DNA of 64,000 nt from Symsagittifera roscoffensis (taxonomy: Eukaryota > Xenacoelomorpha > Acoela > Convolutidae). The stretch lies in assembly GCF_963678635.1 (NCBI RefSeq), contig NC_087070.1, forward strand, positions 18,883,318-18,947,317, read 5' to 3'. The notes beneath the pieces are model-generated. The model made no database searches. It had not been told where the DNA came from and saw nothing but the letters and a program-made list of their open reading frames with translations. Both the position numbers and the translations under genes were made by a program. Of the stretch, positions 46,270-57,748 are shown piece by piece (positions within the stretch are counted from its first letter, which is position 1; every line of letters begins with the position of its first letter).

Positions 46270-47850
46270 CCTAATCGTCTGGGAAGAAGCCGTGTGGAAA
46301 AATGTCGTGAAAAGTATCTGATGTTGTTAGTAATTTTACTAGTATCCGTATGATTGTTTTAGTTTGCAGCAGTGGCCAAAGCAATTGAAGTGTTTTTATG
46401 GTTTTTAGTTCTTCGGTGTCTATTGCAAATTCATGAGGTGTGTTCTGGATTAGATTATAAAGTTTCTGATTGTATTTGGTGTTATGAACGAATTCTAATA
46501 TGGGTATTTCTATAGGTTGAATGTATTCATGCGAGACTATTAGGGTCGGGATTCTTCTTCGTTGAAGGTCTTGGTGAGGGGACAGAATATATACATCTGG
46601 GTTATTGGGTCATAATTCCGGAGGATGCCTTGAAAGTTAGTATTTTTAATACAATACGTGATGTTTAGGAAGAACGGTGAGGTGTATTCAGAATTAATAA
46701 ACTGAAATCTGTGATAGGGTTGTCGTGATGGGGTGTGTAAATCAAAATGATTTTGTATAAAAATGATAATAAGTATAGGTGTGTGTTTGTTTAATTCTCA
46801 ACAAGATGTCGTGGGAACAGTGCAAATCACGTTCTTTTGGTGTAAGAAAATGAAATGTTAGTGAAAATGTTTGAAGTTTGTCGTAAAATGTTTCGTATGC
46901 CTGAATATCGGATAGTGCTTCTGAAATAATGTGGTCATGCTTTTTAGCTAATATGTTAAGTGTGAATAAGTAGGATGTTTTGATGAAAAATTTCTCTGTT
47001 AATTGTGGGTTTGCAAATTGATTGTCGTCAAGAAACTGGTCTTGGTTAGGTCTGATGATGTTATGATCATAATATTCAATTGAATAGTCGTTTGCTCGGG
47101 ATGCAGTGAATGTTTTTAGTAATTTCTTATATCCTACATATGTAAACTGTCGGGCTGTTAATGACGTAGTTAATCTAAATAATTCGCTCTTGTTTCTTTC
47201 AAAATCATGTGTGGTGTTAAGGAGTGGTAATGCTAGGGGATTAGTAAAATTGTAAAAAGCGGTCCAATGAAGTGGGGTATTAATACATGTTCATCTACAA
47301 AAATATGTGGTTCAGGGTTAGGATCGGATTGATTTAAGGTATATTGTGGAAATAAGGGTAGGGTTACTTGAAAGTAGTTTGCAGCATTGGTGTGGTCTGG
47401 ATGGTTAATGTATTCTCGGGCGGTTCCGGGTTTGGATGGGAACGGGTGATTTGGGAATTTACGTTTAAAATTTCTATAAGCTCGGTTAGTACTAGTGGAT
47501 GTTTCTGTTGATGTGGATGATTGCGCTAATGATGGGGTGTAATCTGAAATCGGTGTAGGTGTTGGTGGATTTGATGATGATACTGTTGATGATAATTGGT
47601 GATTAATGAGAAAGTGGGGGTATGGTAACTGTGGTTGGAGTGTTATAATATTATCTAATTCTTCAGAATTTTGGACATTATCTGGGGAATTATTGGATGA
47701 TCGTTCACAATGGAATGGAGAGTAGGTTGGGGTTATTTGGGAAACATGAGAAGGAGTGGAGGGGGATGTAAATTGGTTTTGAGGTTGAATGGGTCGAAAG
47801 ATGGGTTTTGAGACAGTTGAAGAGTTGGTCTGGGTGTGGGTAGGAGGGGA
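46270..47850 (-). pseudogene. Unrecognised protein downstream of the envelope gene, longest copy
   Basis: The best part is one open frame of about 170 codons without an ATG, from about 47275 down to 46755, containing FERNKSELFRLTTSLTARQF, YVGYKKLLKTF and DIQAYETFYDKLQTF. A second good stretch (about 46270-46600) has ILEFVHNTKYNQKLYNLI and ends PHGFFPDD before a stop. Upstream it is Pro/Ser/Thr-rich and broken. Frameshifts and stops separate the pieces. The helical, charged make-up of the later part could suit a nucleocapsid- or gag-like structural protein, but I recognise no family. Truncated copies of the upstream part lie in the next two units. Confidence 0.55.
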
Positions 47851-47867
47851 TGGCTCGGAAAATGTTT

Positions 47868-49445
47868 CTATATCGGAGTTTCTATATCGTAATTATTGAA
47901 TTGTGATACTGTGTGAAAAACTGAGATATCTGAGTTAGTATCAGAATTCATGCCTGATGCTGTTTTAAATTGTGGTGAATCGGGTGGCGGAAAAGCGAAA
48001 GGAGGATAATGGGGACTTGAGTTTGGAGGTTGGCTGGATGGGAATTTGAGCGGTGGAGGGATCCAAATTGTCTGCTCATCGTGGGCTAAAAAAAGGATTA
48101 TTTTGAGATTGAAAAGTGGTGGTATGGGGTTATTCAAAGATTTTTTCATATGTATCGTCATTTTGCAGGTGTTGTGTTACTATATGTTAAATGGAGCTTT
48201 TTATTGTATTTGGTCTTAAATTTGGAGGATTTTTGATTGCTAGATTTCTAAAATTTCGGGAAACTAATGATAATGGATGGTTTTGAGGTAGGTTTGGTAA
48301 ATGTGGTGCTATAGGTAATGTATTTGTACTATCATGTTCTTCGTCGTATGTTTTTGTATGGGATAGTTTTGTAACGTGGATAGTTTTGCATTGTACTCTT
48401 TGATTTCTGCATCTAAGAGTATTTTGTTTATTGCAGATGAAAATATTCCAAAAAATCCAGTTAATAATATGCGTGCTGCGCTTGCTTGCCAGTTTACTTG
48501 TGTATGTATTGCGCATGTATTATAGATTCCTTTTAGTAATGAGAAAAGAAATCCGATAAAATTGAATATAGCGTTTAAGATCTTTATAAGATGTAATATG
48601 GCCATCCTAGAAGAGCAAGAATTTCATTTTTCAATTGATCTGTTTCCGGATAACAAATATCCTGCGTAGGGTATTTTTAGGACTGCTAGTGCGAGTGATT
48701 GTAAGGTTTGAGTTCTTTCTAATTCACATAGTTGATGTAATGTTTCTAATTCAGAAAGTGACTTTTCTTGAAAAATTCTACTAATTATGTAATGTAATTT
48801 CATATCTAAATGAATGTCATAGTGTATTGTGCTAAATTAGGTACTATTCATCAGTGATAATTCATGTAATCGTGTGCTTTCAGTGTCGTGTGGTTTTAGT
48901 TTTCCACGGGAATTTCCTGCATTTTTTAGAAGGTTTACTGGGATGTATGATGTTCCTTCGTTTAAAAGATGGTGTGTTGCATAGGGTTCATATCTTATTT
49001 TTCCAGTGGTCGCATCAAAACCTTCGTCGTATTCGATAAGTATTTCGGAATTTTGTGTTTTATAGAGTAGATTTTTCTATTTACATGCAAATTCTGTTTC
49101 GTGATTGATTTGAAAACTTGTCATTTTTTTTTCTATTTTATGAATGTTTCTGAAAATAGTACTGTGTTGTCTTTTTTGAGCTGAGTTGACTGGTTCAAAT
49201 GGGATGGATTCAAGGAAATATTTTTCATGAAATTTAACCATTCGGGCATGTATTTTTACTACTTGAAAAGTTGTACAAGTGTCTTCAGGAAACCAAACAA
49301 TTGTTGCTTGTGTCCTTGTTGTAGGATCACAGAAGCCTTGGTCAATTTTACAGGGTAATCTTATTCCTTGATAAATTATTGTGTTATCTTTTAAATCTCG
49401 TGTCAGTTGTGTTTTTTCAAGTTGTATTCTCCAGTCAACAAAACC
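47868..49445 (-). pseudogene. Envelope-glycoprotein-like gene, unit 1, internally deleted
   Basis: An N-terminal ectodomain stretch lies at about 49090-49445 (no ATG; VWFPEDTC, with cysteines, is the landmark). It is followed by broken codons to about 48640 and the LSELETLHQL segment. A deletion then removes the FVDTLSRR-type part. The tail follows at 48605-47868: hydrophobic frame 48605-48309 (FNFIGFLFSLL) and Pro-rich frame 48161-47868. An extra T near 49120 keeps this copy in frame further than the others. It is not functional. Confidence 0.6.
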
Positions 49446-50461
49446 TTACTTCTTGGTATCCTTTATTTTTTGTATCTGCTTTGCAGTTTGAAAGATTATT
49501 TATTCCAATATGTGGTATCCAGTGTTTATCGTGAATATCATACGTTAGTCGTCCGTGTGCGCCATTGAATGGGTCTTTTTCGTCTAATTAAAAATGTCCT
49601 TGATATGTTTAAATTTCTGCTTTATGTACTGAGTCGGTGAAGACTTGAAAGTTCACAATTCTTCTGTTTGAGTTTTTATTTTTTGTCAAATTTAATCTGA
49701 GTAGTTCTTTTTTACAGTCGTCGAGTTTTAGATGTAAAAGCCTTTCTTATTACTTTGGTAGAAAGATTCGTGATCAAGTCGGTTTTTATTGCCATTTGAG
49801 ACTTGTGAGCAATGTACTTTCTTTTCAAAAATGTCGCTGTAAATTTATAAACTGTAAGTGTTGTTGGTCGGGCTTTTGAGTATAATCTTGCTATTACGTT
49901 TGTGGATTCTATAGCTTGTGGTTCTGATTTGCATTGTGTTACTTGGTTTATAGCATATTTGTGTAGCGTCTTTTGTTCGTTTTCTTCACAATCATAGTGT
50001 GTTACTAATAAATCCTGAGGTCCTGTGCGAGGAGATGGATTTGTATTTTGTTCGGAAAAAAAATTACAAAAACGAGGTGTTAAAATGTAAATATCCTCAA
50101 ATTATACATGTGTATGATGATCCTGTGTAAGGGTTAAAAAATATGATATATCCAATGGTGTTTTTGGTGTATCTGTCGTATTTATATATGACTTCAGTTG
50201 TTATAAATGGGGGAGTTAGTGATTGAGCTGTTATATTTGGTGGACTTAGAGGGGAAGGGTGTTGAACGATATTATTAAGTCTGACTGTGATTTAAAACTT
50301 CAGTTGAAGACTATTTTGTTGAAGTACTTTAATATTATGTTCTTGAACATCTTTGTGGATATCTTGTCTATACTGTAGTCTGTTTAGTGCCCAACTGTGG
50401 AGTCGGCTACTTTCTTGATGTTGTCCAAATAGTTGGGGAGGTGCTACGAAAGTGTTCCAAT
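49446..50461 (-). other. Broken middle region between disordered frame and envelope, unit 1
   Basis: Repeated almost unchanged at 55016-56031. The minus strand has short coding-like islands (DWNTFVAPPQLFGQ near 50450, then RLQYRQDIHKDVQEHN) separated by many stops. It is presumably the decayed front of the envelope precursor or a lost gene. No polymerase motif was found in any frame I read. Confidence 0.45.
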
Positions 50462-51269
50462 CTAATCGTAGGGGAGTATTTGACGATGATCGCTCTTGGT
50501 ATCTTGCGTCAAGATTGGTTGGGAAATTAAGGGGGAAATTGTTGGTGATATTTGACTTATAGATGTTGTTGATGGAAGTGAGAGTGTTTCTGGCAGGGAT
50601 GATAATGTTGTATCAGAAGAAATATCTATTGGTTCATTCACTAAAATGGGTTCACCTTGGGTGTATGAGTGTGATGTCCAATATGGTTGTCTATCTGTGG
50701 TGTCTGGGGAGTCAAAAGGATTTTCGCGGATTTGTTGGGTTTGAACATAGATAATCTGATGGGATATTTGAAATGCTTTGTTGTGAAGCAAGTGTGGGAA
50801 AATCTGGCAATTTACTGCTGGAAAAATTTGAGTTAGTTTGTGTTGGGGATTGAGGTATGCTAAATGAACTCTGGGGGTTCGAAAATTTCCATTTCGTCTT
50901 GGATGTATAATTTGTCTATTTATTTCAAGTGTATTTTGATTCTGACTAATATGTCTGACTCGATTGAGATCTTGCTGTAAGGTGGGATATAAATTATTTG
51001 TTGGTTCTCTTAAAGGTGCTTGTCGATTAACTGGTTCTAATGGTTCAGATAATCGTGCGTGTCGTTCCTCAAAAGCGTATGGGTTATCTTGAACGGAAAT
51101 GCGAATTGATGTTTGGAAATTTTGTTGCGAGTTGAAATAATCTTGCTGAACTTTTTCGGGAAATTGTTTTTAGGGACTGTTTTGGTGGTGGTTGATTAGC
51201 AATATTGAAAAAGTGTTTGAGTGTTCTAATCTTATAAGGAAAATTTATGTTTATTAGAATATTCTTCAA
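50462..51269 (-). pseudogene. Disordered Pro/Ser/Thr-rich frame, unit 1
   Basis: Frames 51269-51084 and 50791-50462 plus open sequence between them: PPPKQS, EPLEPVNRQAPLREP and NTLEINRQIIHPRRN, then a Ser/Thr/Ile-rich part ending QILPYD. It is low complexity, without cysteines, and likely unstructured. The position before the envelope suggests a gag-like or phosphoprotein-like role, but nothing proves either. Confidence 0.45.
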
Positions 51270-51420
51270 TAAAAAGTATCAAAAGAATAGTTGCTAAGGC
51301 GAATGTGACTATTGCCTTTTCTATACATTTGCACATTGTCATGATTAGGGATGTTAAAAAATTGAGGAAAATTATGAACAATAGAAAAGTATTTTTTCGA
51401 CTGAAAATGGTTCGTATCAT
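51232..51420 (-). CDS. Small double-span hydrophobic frame, unit 1
   Basis: 62 codons with two hydrophobic spans (LLFIIFLNFLTSLIM at about 13-27 and AIVTFALATILLILFI at about 36-51). The identical frame lies at 56802-56990. A second hydrophobic frame of 85 codons follows directly upstream (51417-51674 and 56987-57244). They may encode small membrane proteins of the element, or be chance frames in AT-rich DNA. Identity between units only reflects recent duplication. Confidence 0.25.
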   Translation of the reverse strand: MIRTIFSRKNTFLLFIIFLNFLTSLIMTMCKCIEKAIVTFALATILLILFIEEYSNKHKFSL

Positions 51421-51674
51421 TTAAATAGATTTTGAGTTATCGTACCTGTGAATGTGGTCAAAGATTTGGGAAAGTTGGAGGTATATAGGGAAAAGAAAAC
51501 TAAAAACAGATTGCAAAAAATATTTAAAAAGGATTGTAAGGGCTTCGAAAGTTTCAATGAAAAAGAATAGCAAAAATTTAAGTAGAGCAGAAAATTTATT
51601 TTATGAAAAGATTTAAAAGTATTTGTTTTGAGATATCGACTGTTATAGAAAAAAGCCATTAAGAAATGATTCAT

Positions 51675-52177
51675 TTTGTCGAAAAATGTTTAAACTTTCG
51701 AGGCGAAATTCAAGTGTGGTCGGATTATTTATCGATTTTTGACAAATGGGTTGAGTTGTGTCAAAAATTGTTGGGAGTTTATTTTATGGTGTTCCAGAGG
51801 TCTTCTTAGTTTTAATTTTATTTGTTGGATAATTGGAGGATCTTTGAAATATTTGTACTTATTTGTAATATTAGGCCAACTGATCATAGAACTTTTAAAC
51901 TTTAGGCTAATTTGCTATTTTTTGGTGGAAGGTTTTTGAGGTCTGAATTGGGAAAGTATTGTTGATCTTTACGTAACTTGATAGGGGAGGGTTGTAATAT
52001 TGAAATAGTGTTTATTTTAGTTGTCAAGTTCTAGCAAGGTGCTTATTTTGGACCTGGAGGTTGTAAAGTTATAGTTATAGATATGCCTGGAGATTGATAT
52101 CCGTTGGCTAATAAGTTTGAGTTAGAGATATTAAGGTGACAAACTTGAATGAATTCTATTGGCTGAATTTGAACTAG
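51675..52177. other. Unit end, non-coding
   Basis: Identical in the next unit (57245-57748) except for single-base changes. It ends GAATTTGAACTAG just before AATTCGCTCTTG, the joint shared by units 1/2 and 2/3. A plus-strand hydrophobic frame (51739-51939) has no support. Confidence 0.5.
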
Positions 52178-52865
52178 AATTCGCTCTTGTTTCTTTCAAA
52201 ATCATGTGTGGTGCTATGGAGTGGTAAAGCTAGGGGATTAGTAAAATTGTAAAAAGCGGTCCAATGAAGTGGGGGTATTAATACATGTTCAACTACAAAA
52301 TTATGTGTTTCAGGGCTAGGGTCGGATTGATTTAAGGTATAATGTGGAAATAAGGGTAGTGTTACTCGAAGGTAATTTGCAGTATTGGTATGGTCTGGAT
52401 GGTTAATGTATTCTCGGGCGGTTCCGGGTTTAGATGGGAACGGTTGATTTGGGAATTTACGTTTAAAATTTCTATAAGCTCGGTTAGTACTAGTGGATGT
52501 TTATGTTGATGTGGTTGATTGCGCTAATGATGGGGTGTAATCTGATATCGATGTTGGTGTTGGTGGATTTGATGATGTTACTGTTGATGATAATTGGTGA
52601 TTAGTGAGAGTGTGGGGGTATGGTAACTGTTGTTGGAGTGTTATAAAATTATTTAGTTCTTCAGAAATTTGGATATTATCTGGGGAGTTATTGGATGATC
52701 TTTCAGTATGAAATGGAGAGTAGGTTGTGATTATTTGGGAAACGAGAGAAGGAGTGGAGGGAGATGTAAATTGGTGTTAATGTTGAATGGGTCGAAAGAT
52801 GGGTTTTGAGACGGTTGAAGAGTTGGTCTGGGTGTGGGTAGGAGGGGATGGCTCGGAAAATGTTT
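52178..52865 (-). pseudogene. Unrecognised downstream protein, truncated, unit 2
   Basis: Covers the Ser/Thr/Pro-rich start and the segment FPNHPFPSKPG, AREYINHPDHTNAANYF and the VLIPPLHWTAFYNFTNPL block (here with the extra C missing from unit 1), then stops at the unit joint. It has several in-frame stops and is probably dead. Confidence 0.45.
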
Positions 52866-53492
52866 CTATATCGGAGTTTCTATATCGTAATTATTGAATT
52901 GTGATACTGTGTTAAAAACTGAGATGTCTGAGTTAGTATCAGAATTCATTCCTGATGATGTTTTAAATCGTGGTGAATCGGGTGGCGGAAAGCGAAAGGA
53001 GGGATAATGGGGATTAGAGTTTGGAGGTTGGCTGGATGGGAATTTGAGCGGTGGAGGGATCCAAATTGTCTGCTCATCGTGGGCTAAAAAAGGATTATTT
53101 TGAGATTGAAAAGTGGTGGTATGGGGTTGCTCAAAGATTTGTTCATATGTATCGTCATTTTGCAGGTGTTGTGTTACTATATGTTGAATGGAGCTTTTTA
53201 TTGTATTTGGTCTTAAATTTGGAGGATTTTTGATTGCTAGATTTCTAAAGTTTCGGGAAACTAATGATAATGGATGGTTTTGAGGTAGGTTTGGTAAATA
53301 AGTTTGGTTTGCTATAGATAATTTATTTGTACTGTTATGTTCTTCGTCGTATGTGTTTGGTCTTGTGGATATTTTTGTATTGTATTCTTTGGTTTGTACA
53401 TCTAAGAGTATTTTGTTTATTGAAGATGAAAATATTCCAAAAAATCCTGCAAATAATATGCGTGCTGGTTTACTTGTGTATGTATTGTGCAT
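52866..53492 (-). pseudogene. Envelope tail frame, unit 2, longest copy (208 codons)
   Basis: Begins with a hydrophobic segment (RILFAGFFGIFSS, residues 11-23), likely the end of the membrane anchor, then a polar Asn/Thr-rich stretch, HPLSLVSRNFRNLAIKNPPN, and a Pro-rich end (PPPLKFPSSQPPNSNP). It reads as one frame here, whereas in unit 3 an extra T splits it into 58665-59063 and 58436-58729. It is taken as the cytoplasmic tail of the envelope protein because it lies directly after it on the same strand. Confidence 0.45.
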
Positions 53493-55015
53493 GTATTATA
53501 GATTCCTTTTAGTATTGAGAAAAGAAATCCGATAAATTTGAACATAGCGTTTAAGATCTTTCTAAGATGTAATATGGCCATCCTAGAAAGGCAAGAATTT
53601 CATTTAAATGTTACGAAATCATAAAATATTTATATGTGAAATATCTTGTGGTCCATAATTTTCACCATTTAAAAAATTGTAATCTTTGATATCTTTAAAA
53701 TATCCTTCGTAGTCTTGTGTTTAGATGTCTGAGATTCCTGCAATTTCTGCAAGTTTTCTTAAACTTTGATCTATTGATTGTCGTAGTTGTATAGTGTCCA
53801 TTTGTGTGAGTAGTTCATGAAATTGTTGTGTTCTAATGTGATGTTGTATTCTGACTTAGACTATATTCCAATCGATTGTAAATCGATATTTGGATTACGA
53901 GCAATAGCTCGAATACTTTCGGTTGAAAACTTTTTTAATGGTTGCATTAAGGTAGGGTACGGTGTAGGTAGGTAGTATTTTTCTTCGTCGGGGCTTAAAT
54001 GTACGACTTTGTGGCTGTTTTCTGATCCACATGGGACTGCGGTATCCCAAAAATATCTTCGTCTTGAAAGTGTGTCAACAAAATGTACTATAATTTTTAG
54101 GATATCGGAATTCTTTTGAAACAACGTTTATCTTCAAAAATAATGGTAATACTTTTTTGGTGCAAGTATAAAACCATAAGATGTTTCCTTCATAGTCCAG
54201 GAAACTTGATCTATTTCCGGATAACAAATATCCTGCGTAGGGTATTTTTAGGACTGCTAGTGCGAGTGATTGTAAGGTTTGAGTTCTTTCTAATTCACAT
54301 AGTTGATGTAATGTTTCTAATTCAGAAAGTGACTTTTCTTGAAAAATTCTACTAATTATGTAATGTAATTTCATATCTAAATGAATGTCATAGTGTATTG
54401 TGCTAAATTAGGTACTATTCATCAGTGATAATTATTGTAATCGTGTGCTTTCAGTGTCGTGTGGTTTTAGTTTTCCACGGGAATTTCCTGCATTTTTTAG
54501 AAGGTTTACTGGGATGTATGATGTTCCTTCGTTTAAAAGATGGTGTGTTGCATAGGGTTCATATCTTTTTTTTCCAGTGGTCGCATCAAAACCTTCGTCG
54601 TATTCGATAAGTATTTCGGAATTTTGTGTTTTATAGAGTAGATTTTTCTATTTACATGCAAATTCTGTTTCGTGATTGATTTGAAAACTTGTCATTTTTT
54701 TTCTATTTTATGAATGTTTCTGAAAATAGTACTGTGTTGTCTTTTTTGAGCTGAGTTGACTTGTTCAAATGGAATGGACTCAATGAATTTTTTTTCATGA
54801 AATTTAACCATTCGGGCATGTATTTTTACTACTTGAAAAGTTGTACAAGTGTCTTCAGGAAACCAAACAATTGTTGCTTGTGTCCTTGTTGTAGGATCAC
54901 AGAAGCCTTGGTCGATTTTACAGGGTAATCTTATTCCTTGATAAATTATTGTGTTATCTTTTAAATCTCGTGTCAGTTGTGTTTTTTCAAGTTGTATTCT
55001 CCAGTCAACAAAACC
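53493..55015 (-). pseudogene. Envelope-glycoprotein-like gene, unit 2
   Basis: Pieces, right to left: open frame of about 110 codons without ATG at 54688-55015 (VWFPEDTC), then SLSELETLHQLCELERTQ and PYAGYLLSGNR in 54075-54374, then FVDTLSRRRYFWDTAVPC in 53861-54124. A frameshift near 54110 and stops near 54420 and 54670 break it. The layout resembles the surface glycoproteins of chuvirus-like negative-strand RNA viruses and the env genes some animal retrotransposons took from them. That link is from memory of motif style. Known role of such proteins: cell binding and membrane fusion. Confidence 0.6.
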
Positions 55016-56031
55016 TTACTTCTTGGTATCCTTTATTTTTTGTATCTGCTTTGCAGTTTGAAGGATTATTTATTCCAATATGTGGTATCCAGTGTTTATC
55101 GTGAATATCATACGTTAGTCGTCCGTGTGCGCCATTGAATGGGTCTTTTTCGTCTAATTAAAAATGTCCTTGATATGTTTAAATTTCTGCTTTATGTACT
55201 GAGTCGGTGAAGACTTGAAAGTTCACAATTCTTCTGTTTGAGTTTTTATTTTTTGTCAAATTTAATCTGAGTAGTTCTTTTTTACAGTCGTCGAGTTTTA
55301 GATGTAAAAGCCTTTCTTATTACTTTGGTAGAAAGATTCGTGATCAAGTCGGTTTTTATTGCCATTTGAGACTTGTGAGCAATGTACTTTCTTTTCAAAA
55401 ATGTCGCTGTAAATTTATAAACTGTAAGTGTTGTTGGTCGGGCTTTTGAGTATAATCTTGCTATTACGTTTGTGGATTCTATAGCTTGTGGTTCTGATTT
55501 GCATTGTGTTACTTGGTTTATAGCATATTTGTGTAGCGTCTTTTGTTCGTTTTCTTCACAATCATAGTGTGTTACTAATAAATCCTGAGGTCCTGTGCGA
55601 GGAGATGGATTTGTATTTTGTTCGGAAAAAAAATTACAAAAACGAGGTGTTAAAATGTAAATATCCTCAAATTATACATGTGTATGATGATCCTGTGTAA
55701 GGGTTAAAAAATATGATATATCCAATGGTGTTTTTGGTGTATCTGTCGTATTTATATATGACTTCAGTTGTTATAAATGGGGGAGTTAGTGATTGAGCTG
55801 TTATATTTGGTGGACTTAGAGGGGAAGGGTGTTGAACGATATTATTAAGTCTGACTGTGATTTAAAACTTCAGTTGAAGACTATTTTGTTGAAGTACTTT
55901 AATATTATGTTCTTGAACATCTTTGTGGATATCTTGTCTATACTGTAGTCTGTTTAGTGCCCAACTGTGGAGTCGGCTACTTTCTTGATGTTGTCCAAAT
56001 AGTTGGGGAGGTGCTACGAAAGTGTTCCAAT
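55016..56031. other. Broken middle region, unit 2
   Basis: Copy of 49446-50461 with almost no changes. Stops occur in all minus-strand frames. Confidence 0.45.
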
Positions 56032-56839
56032 CTAATCGTAGGGGAGTATTTGACGATGATCGCTCTTGGTATCTTGCGTCAAGATTGGTTGGGAAATTAA
56101 GGGGGAAATTGTTGGTGATATTTGACTTATAGATGTTGTTGATGGAAGTGAGAGTGTTTCTGGCAGGGATGATAATGTTGTATCAGAAGAAATATCTATT
56201 GGTTCATTCACTAAAATGGGTTCACCTTGGGTGTATGAGTGTGATGTCCAATATGGTTGTCTATCTGTGGTGTCTGGGGAGTCAAAAGGATTTTCGCGGA
56301 TTTGTTGGGTTTGAACATAAATAATCTGACGGGATATTTGAAATGCTTTGTTGTGAAGCAAGTGTGGGAAAATCTGGCAATTTACTGCTGGAAAAATTTG
56401 AGTTAGTTTGTGTTGGGGATTGAGGTATGCTAAATGAACTCTGGGGGTTCGAAAATTTCCATTTCGTCTTGGATGTATAATTTGTCTATTTATTTCAAGT
56501 GTATTTTGATTCTGACTAATATGTCTGACTCGATTGAGATCTTGCTGTAAGGTGGGATATAAATTATTTGTTGGTTCTCTTAAAGGTGCTTGTCGATTAA
56601 CTGGTTCTAATGGTTCAGATAATCGTGCGTGTCGTTCCTCAAAAGCGTATGGGTTATCTTGAACGGAAATGCGAATTGATGTTTGGAAATTTTGTTGCGA
56701 GTTGAAATAATCTTGCTGAACTTTTTCGGGAAATTGTTTTTAGGGACTGTTTTGGTGGTGGTTGATTAGCAATATTGAAAAAGTGTTTGAGTGTTCTAAT
56801 CTTATAAGGAAAATTTATGTTTATTAGAATATTCTTCAA
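56032..56839 (-). pseudogene. Disordered Pro/Ser/Thr-rich frame, unit 2
   Basis: Same as unit 1 (frames 56839-56654 and 56361-56032). The only changes I noted are single bases near 56320-56330. A one-base shift near 56430 (CTAAATGAAC, where unit 4 has CTAAAATGAAC) breaks the frame in units 1 and 2. Confidence 0.45.
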
Positions 56840-56990
56840 TAAAAAGTATCAAAAGAATAGTTGCTAAGGCGAATGTGACTATTGCCTTTTCTATACATTT
56901 GCACATTGTCATGATTAGGGATGTTAAAAAATTGAGGAAAATTATGAACAATAGAAAAGTATTTTTTCGACTGAAAATGGTTCGTATCAT
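56802..56990 (-). CDS. Small double-span hydrophobic frame, unit 2
   Basis: Identical 62 codons to those at 51232-51420, with the same two hydrophobic spans. See that entry for alternatives. Confidence 0.25.
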   Translation of the reverse strand: MIRTIFSRKNTFLLFIIFLNFLTSLIMTMCKCIEKAIVTFALATILLILFIEEYSNKHKFSL

Positions 56991-57748
56991 TTAAATAGAT
57001 TTTGAGTTATCGTACCTGTGAATGTGGTCAAAGATTTGGGAAAGTTGGAGGTATATAGGGAAAAGAAAACTAAAAACAGATTGCAAAAAATATTTAAAAA
57101 GGATTGTAAGGGCTTCGAAGGTTTCAATGAAAAAGAATAGCAAAAATTTAAGTAGAGCAGAAAATTTATTTTATGAAAAGATTTAAAAGTATTTGTTTTG
57201 AGATATCGACTGTTATAGAAAAAAGCCATTAAGAAATGATTCATTTTGTCGAAAAATGTTTAAACTTTCGGGGCGAAATTCAAGTGTGGTCGGATTATTT
57301 ATCGATTTTTGACAAATGGGTTGAGTTGTGTCAAAAATTGTTGGGAGTTTATTTTATGGTGTTCCAGAGGTCTTCTTAGTTTTAATTTTATTTGTTGGAT
57401 AATTGGAGGATCTTTGAAATATTTGTACTTATTTGTAATATTAGGCCAACTGATCATAGAACTTTTAAACTTTAGGCTAATTTGCTATTTTTTGGTGGAA
57501 GGTTTTTGAGGTCTGAATTGGGAAAGTATTGTTGATCTTTACATAACTTGATAGGGGAGGGTTGTAATATTGAAATAGTGTTTATTTTAGTTGTCAAGTT
57601 CTAGCAAGGTGCTTATTTTGGACCTGGAGGTTGTAAAGTTATAGTTATAGATATGCCTGGAGATTGATATCCGTTGGCTAATAAGTTTGAGTTAGAGATA
57701 TTAAGGTGACAAACTTGAATGAATTCTATTGGCTGAATTTGAACTAGA

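Larger units (their letters stand above)
47178..52177 (-). mobile_element. Env-bearing virus-like element, unit 1
   Basis: Co-linear with the units that follow. Its right part (about 48632-52177) is more than 99% like 54203-57747, by the handful of differences I could find. It lacks about 580 bp of the envelope gene at a joint near 48632, which accounts for most of its shorter length compared with the 5570-bp period. Order on the minus strand, right to left: small hydrophobic frames, disordered frame, envelope, unrecognised protein. No polymerase, integrase or protease frame is seen. Confidence 0.8.
52178..57748 (-). mobile_element. Env-bearing virus-like element, unit 2 (full 5570-bp period)
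   Basis: Bounded on both sides by the same joint (GAACTAGAATTCGCTCTTG). Compared with unit 3, only scattered single-base changes and one T insertion were noted. It starts inside the unrecognised downstream protein: codons for RNKSELF in unit 1 are the cut point, so each unit lacks that protein's C-terminal half. That, and the exact joint, point to unequal exchange or concatemer formation from a rearranged founder. Confidence 0.85.

Noticed and set aside
48854-49039. Plus-strand 61-codon frame repeated at 54425 and 59996
   Set aside because: Antisense to the envelope ectodomain codons. A shadow frame.
51739-51939. Plus-strand hydrophobic 66-codon frame, identical at 57309-57509
   Set aside because: Identity is due to recent duplication of the whole unit. 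It is opposite to all recognised coding in the element.
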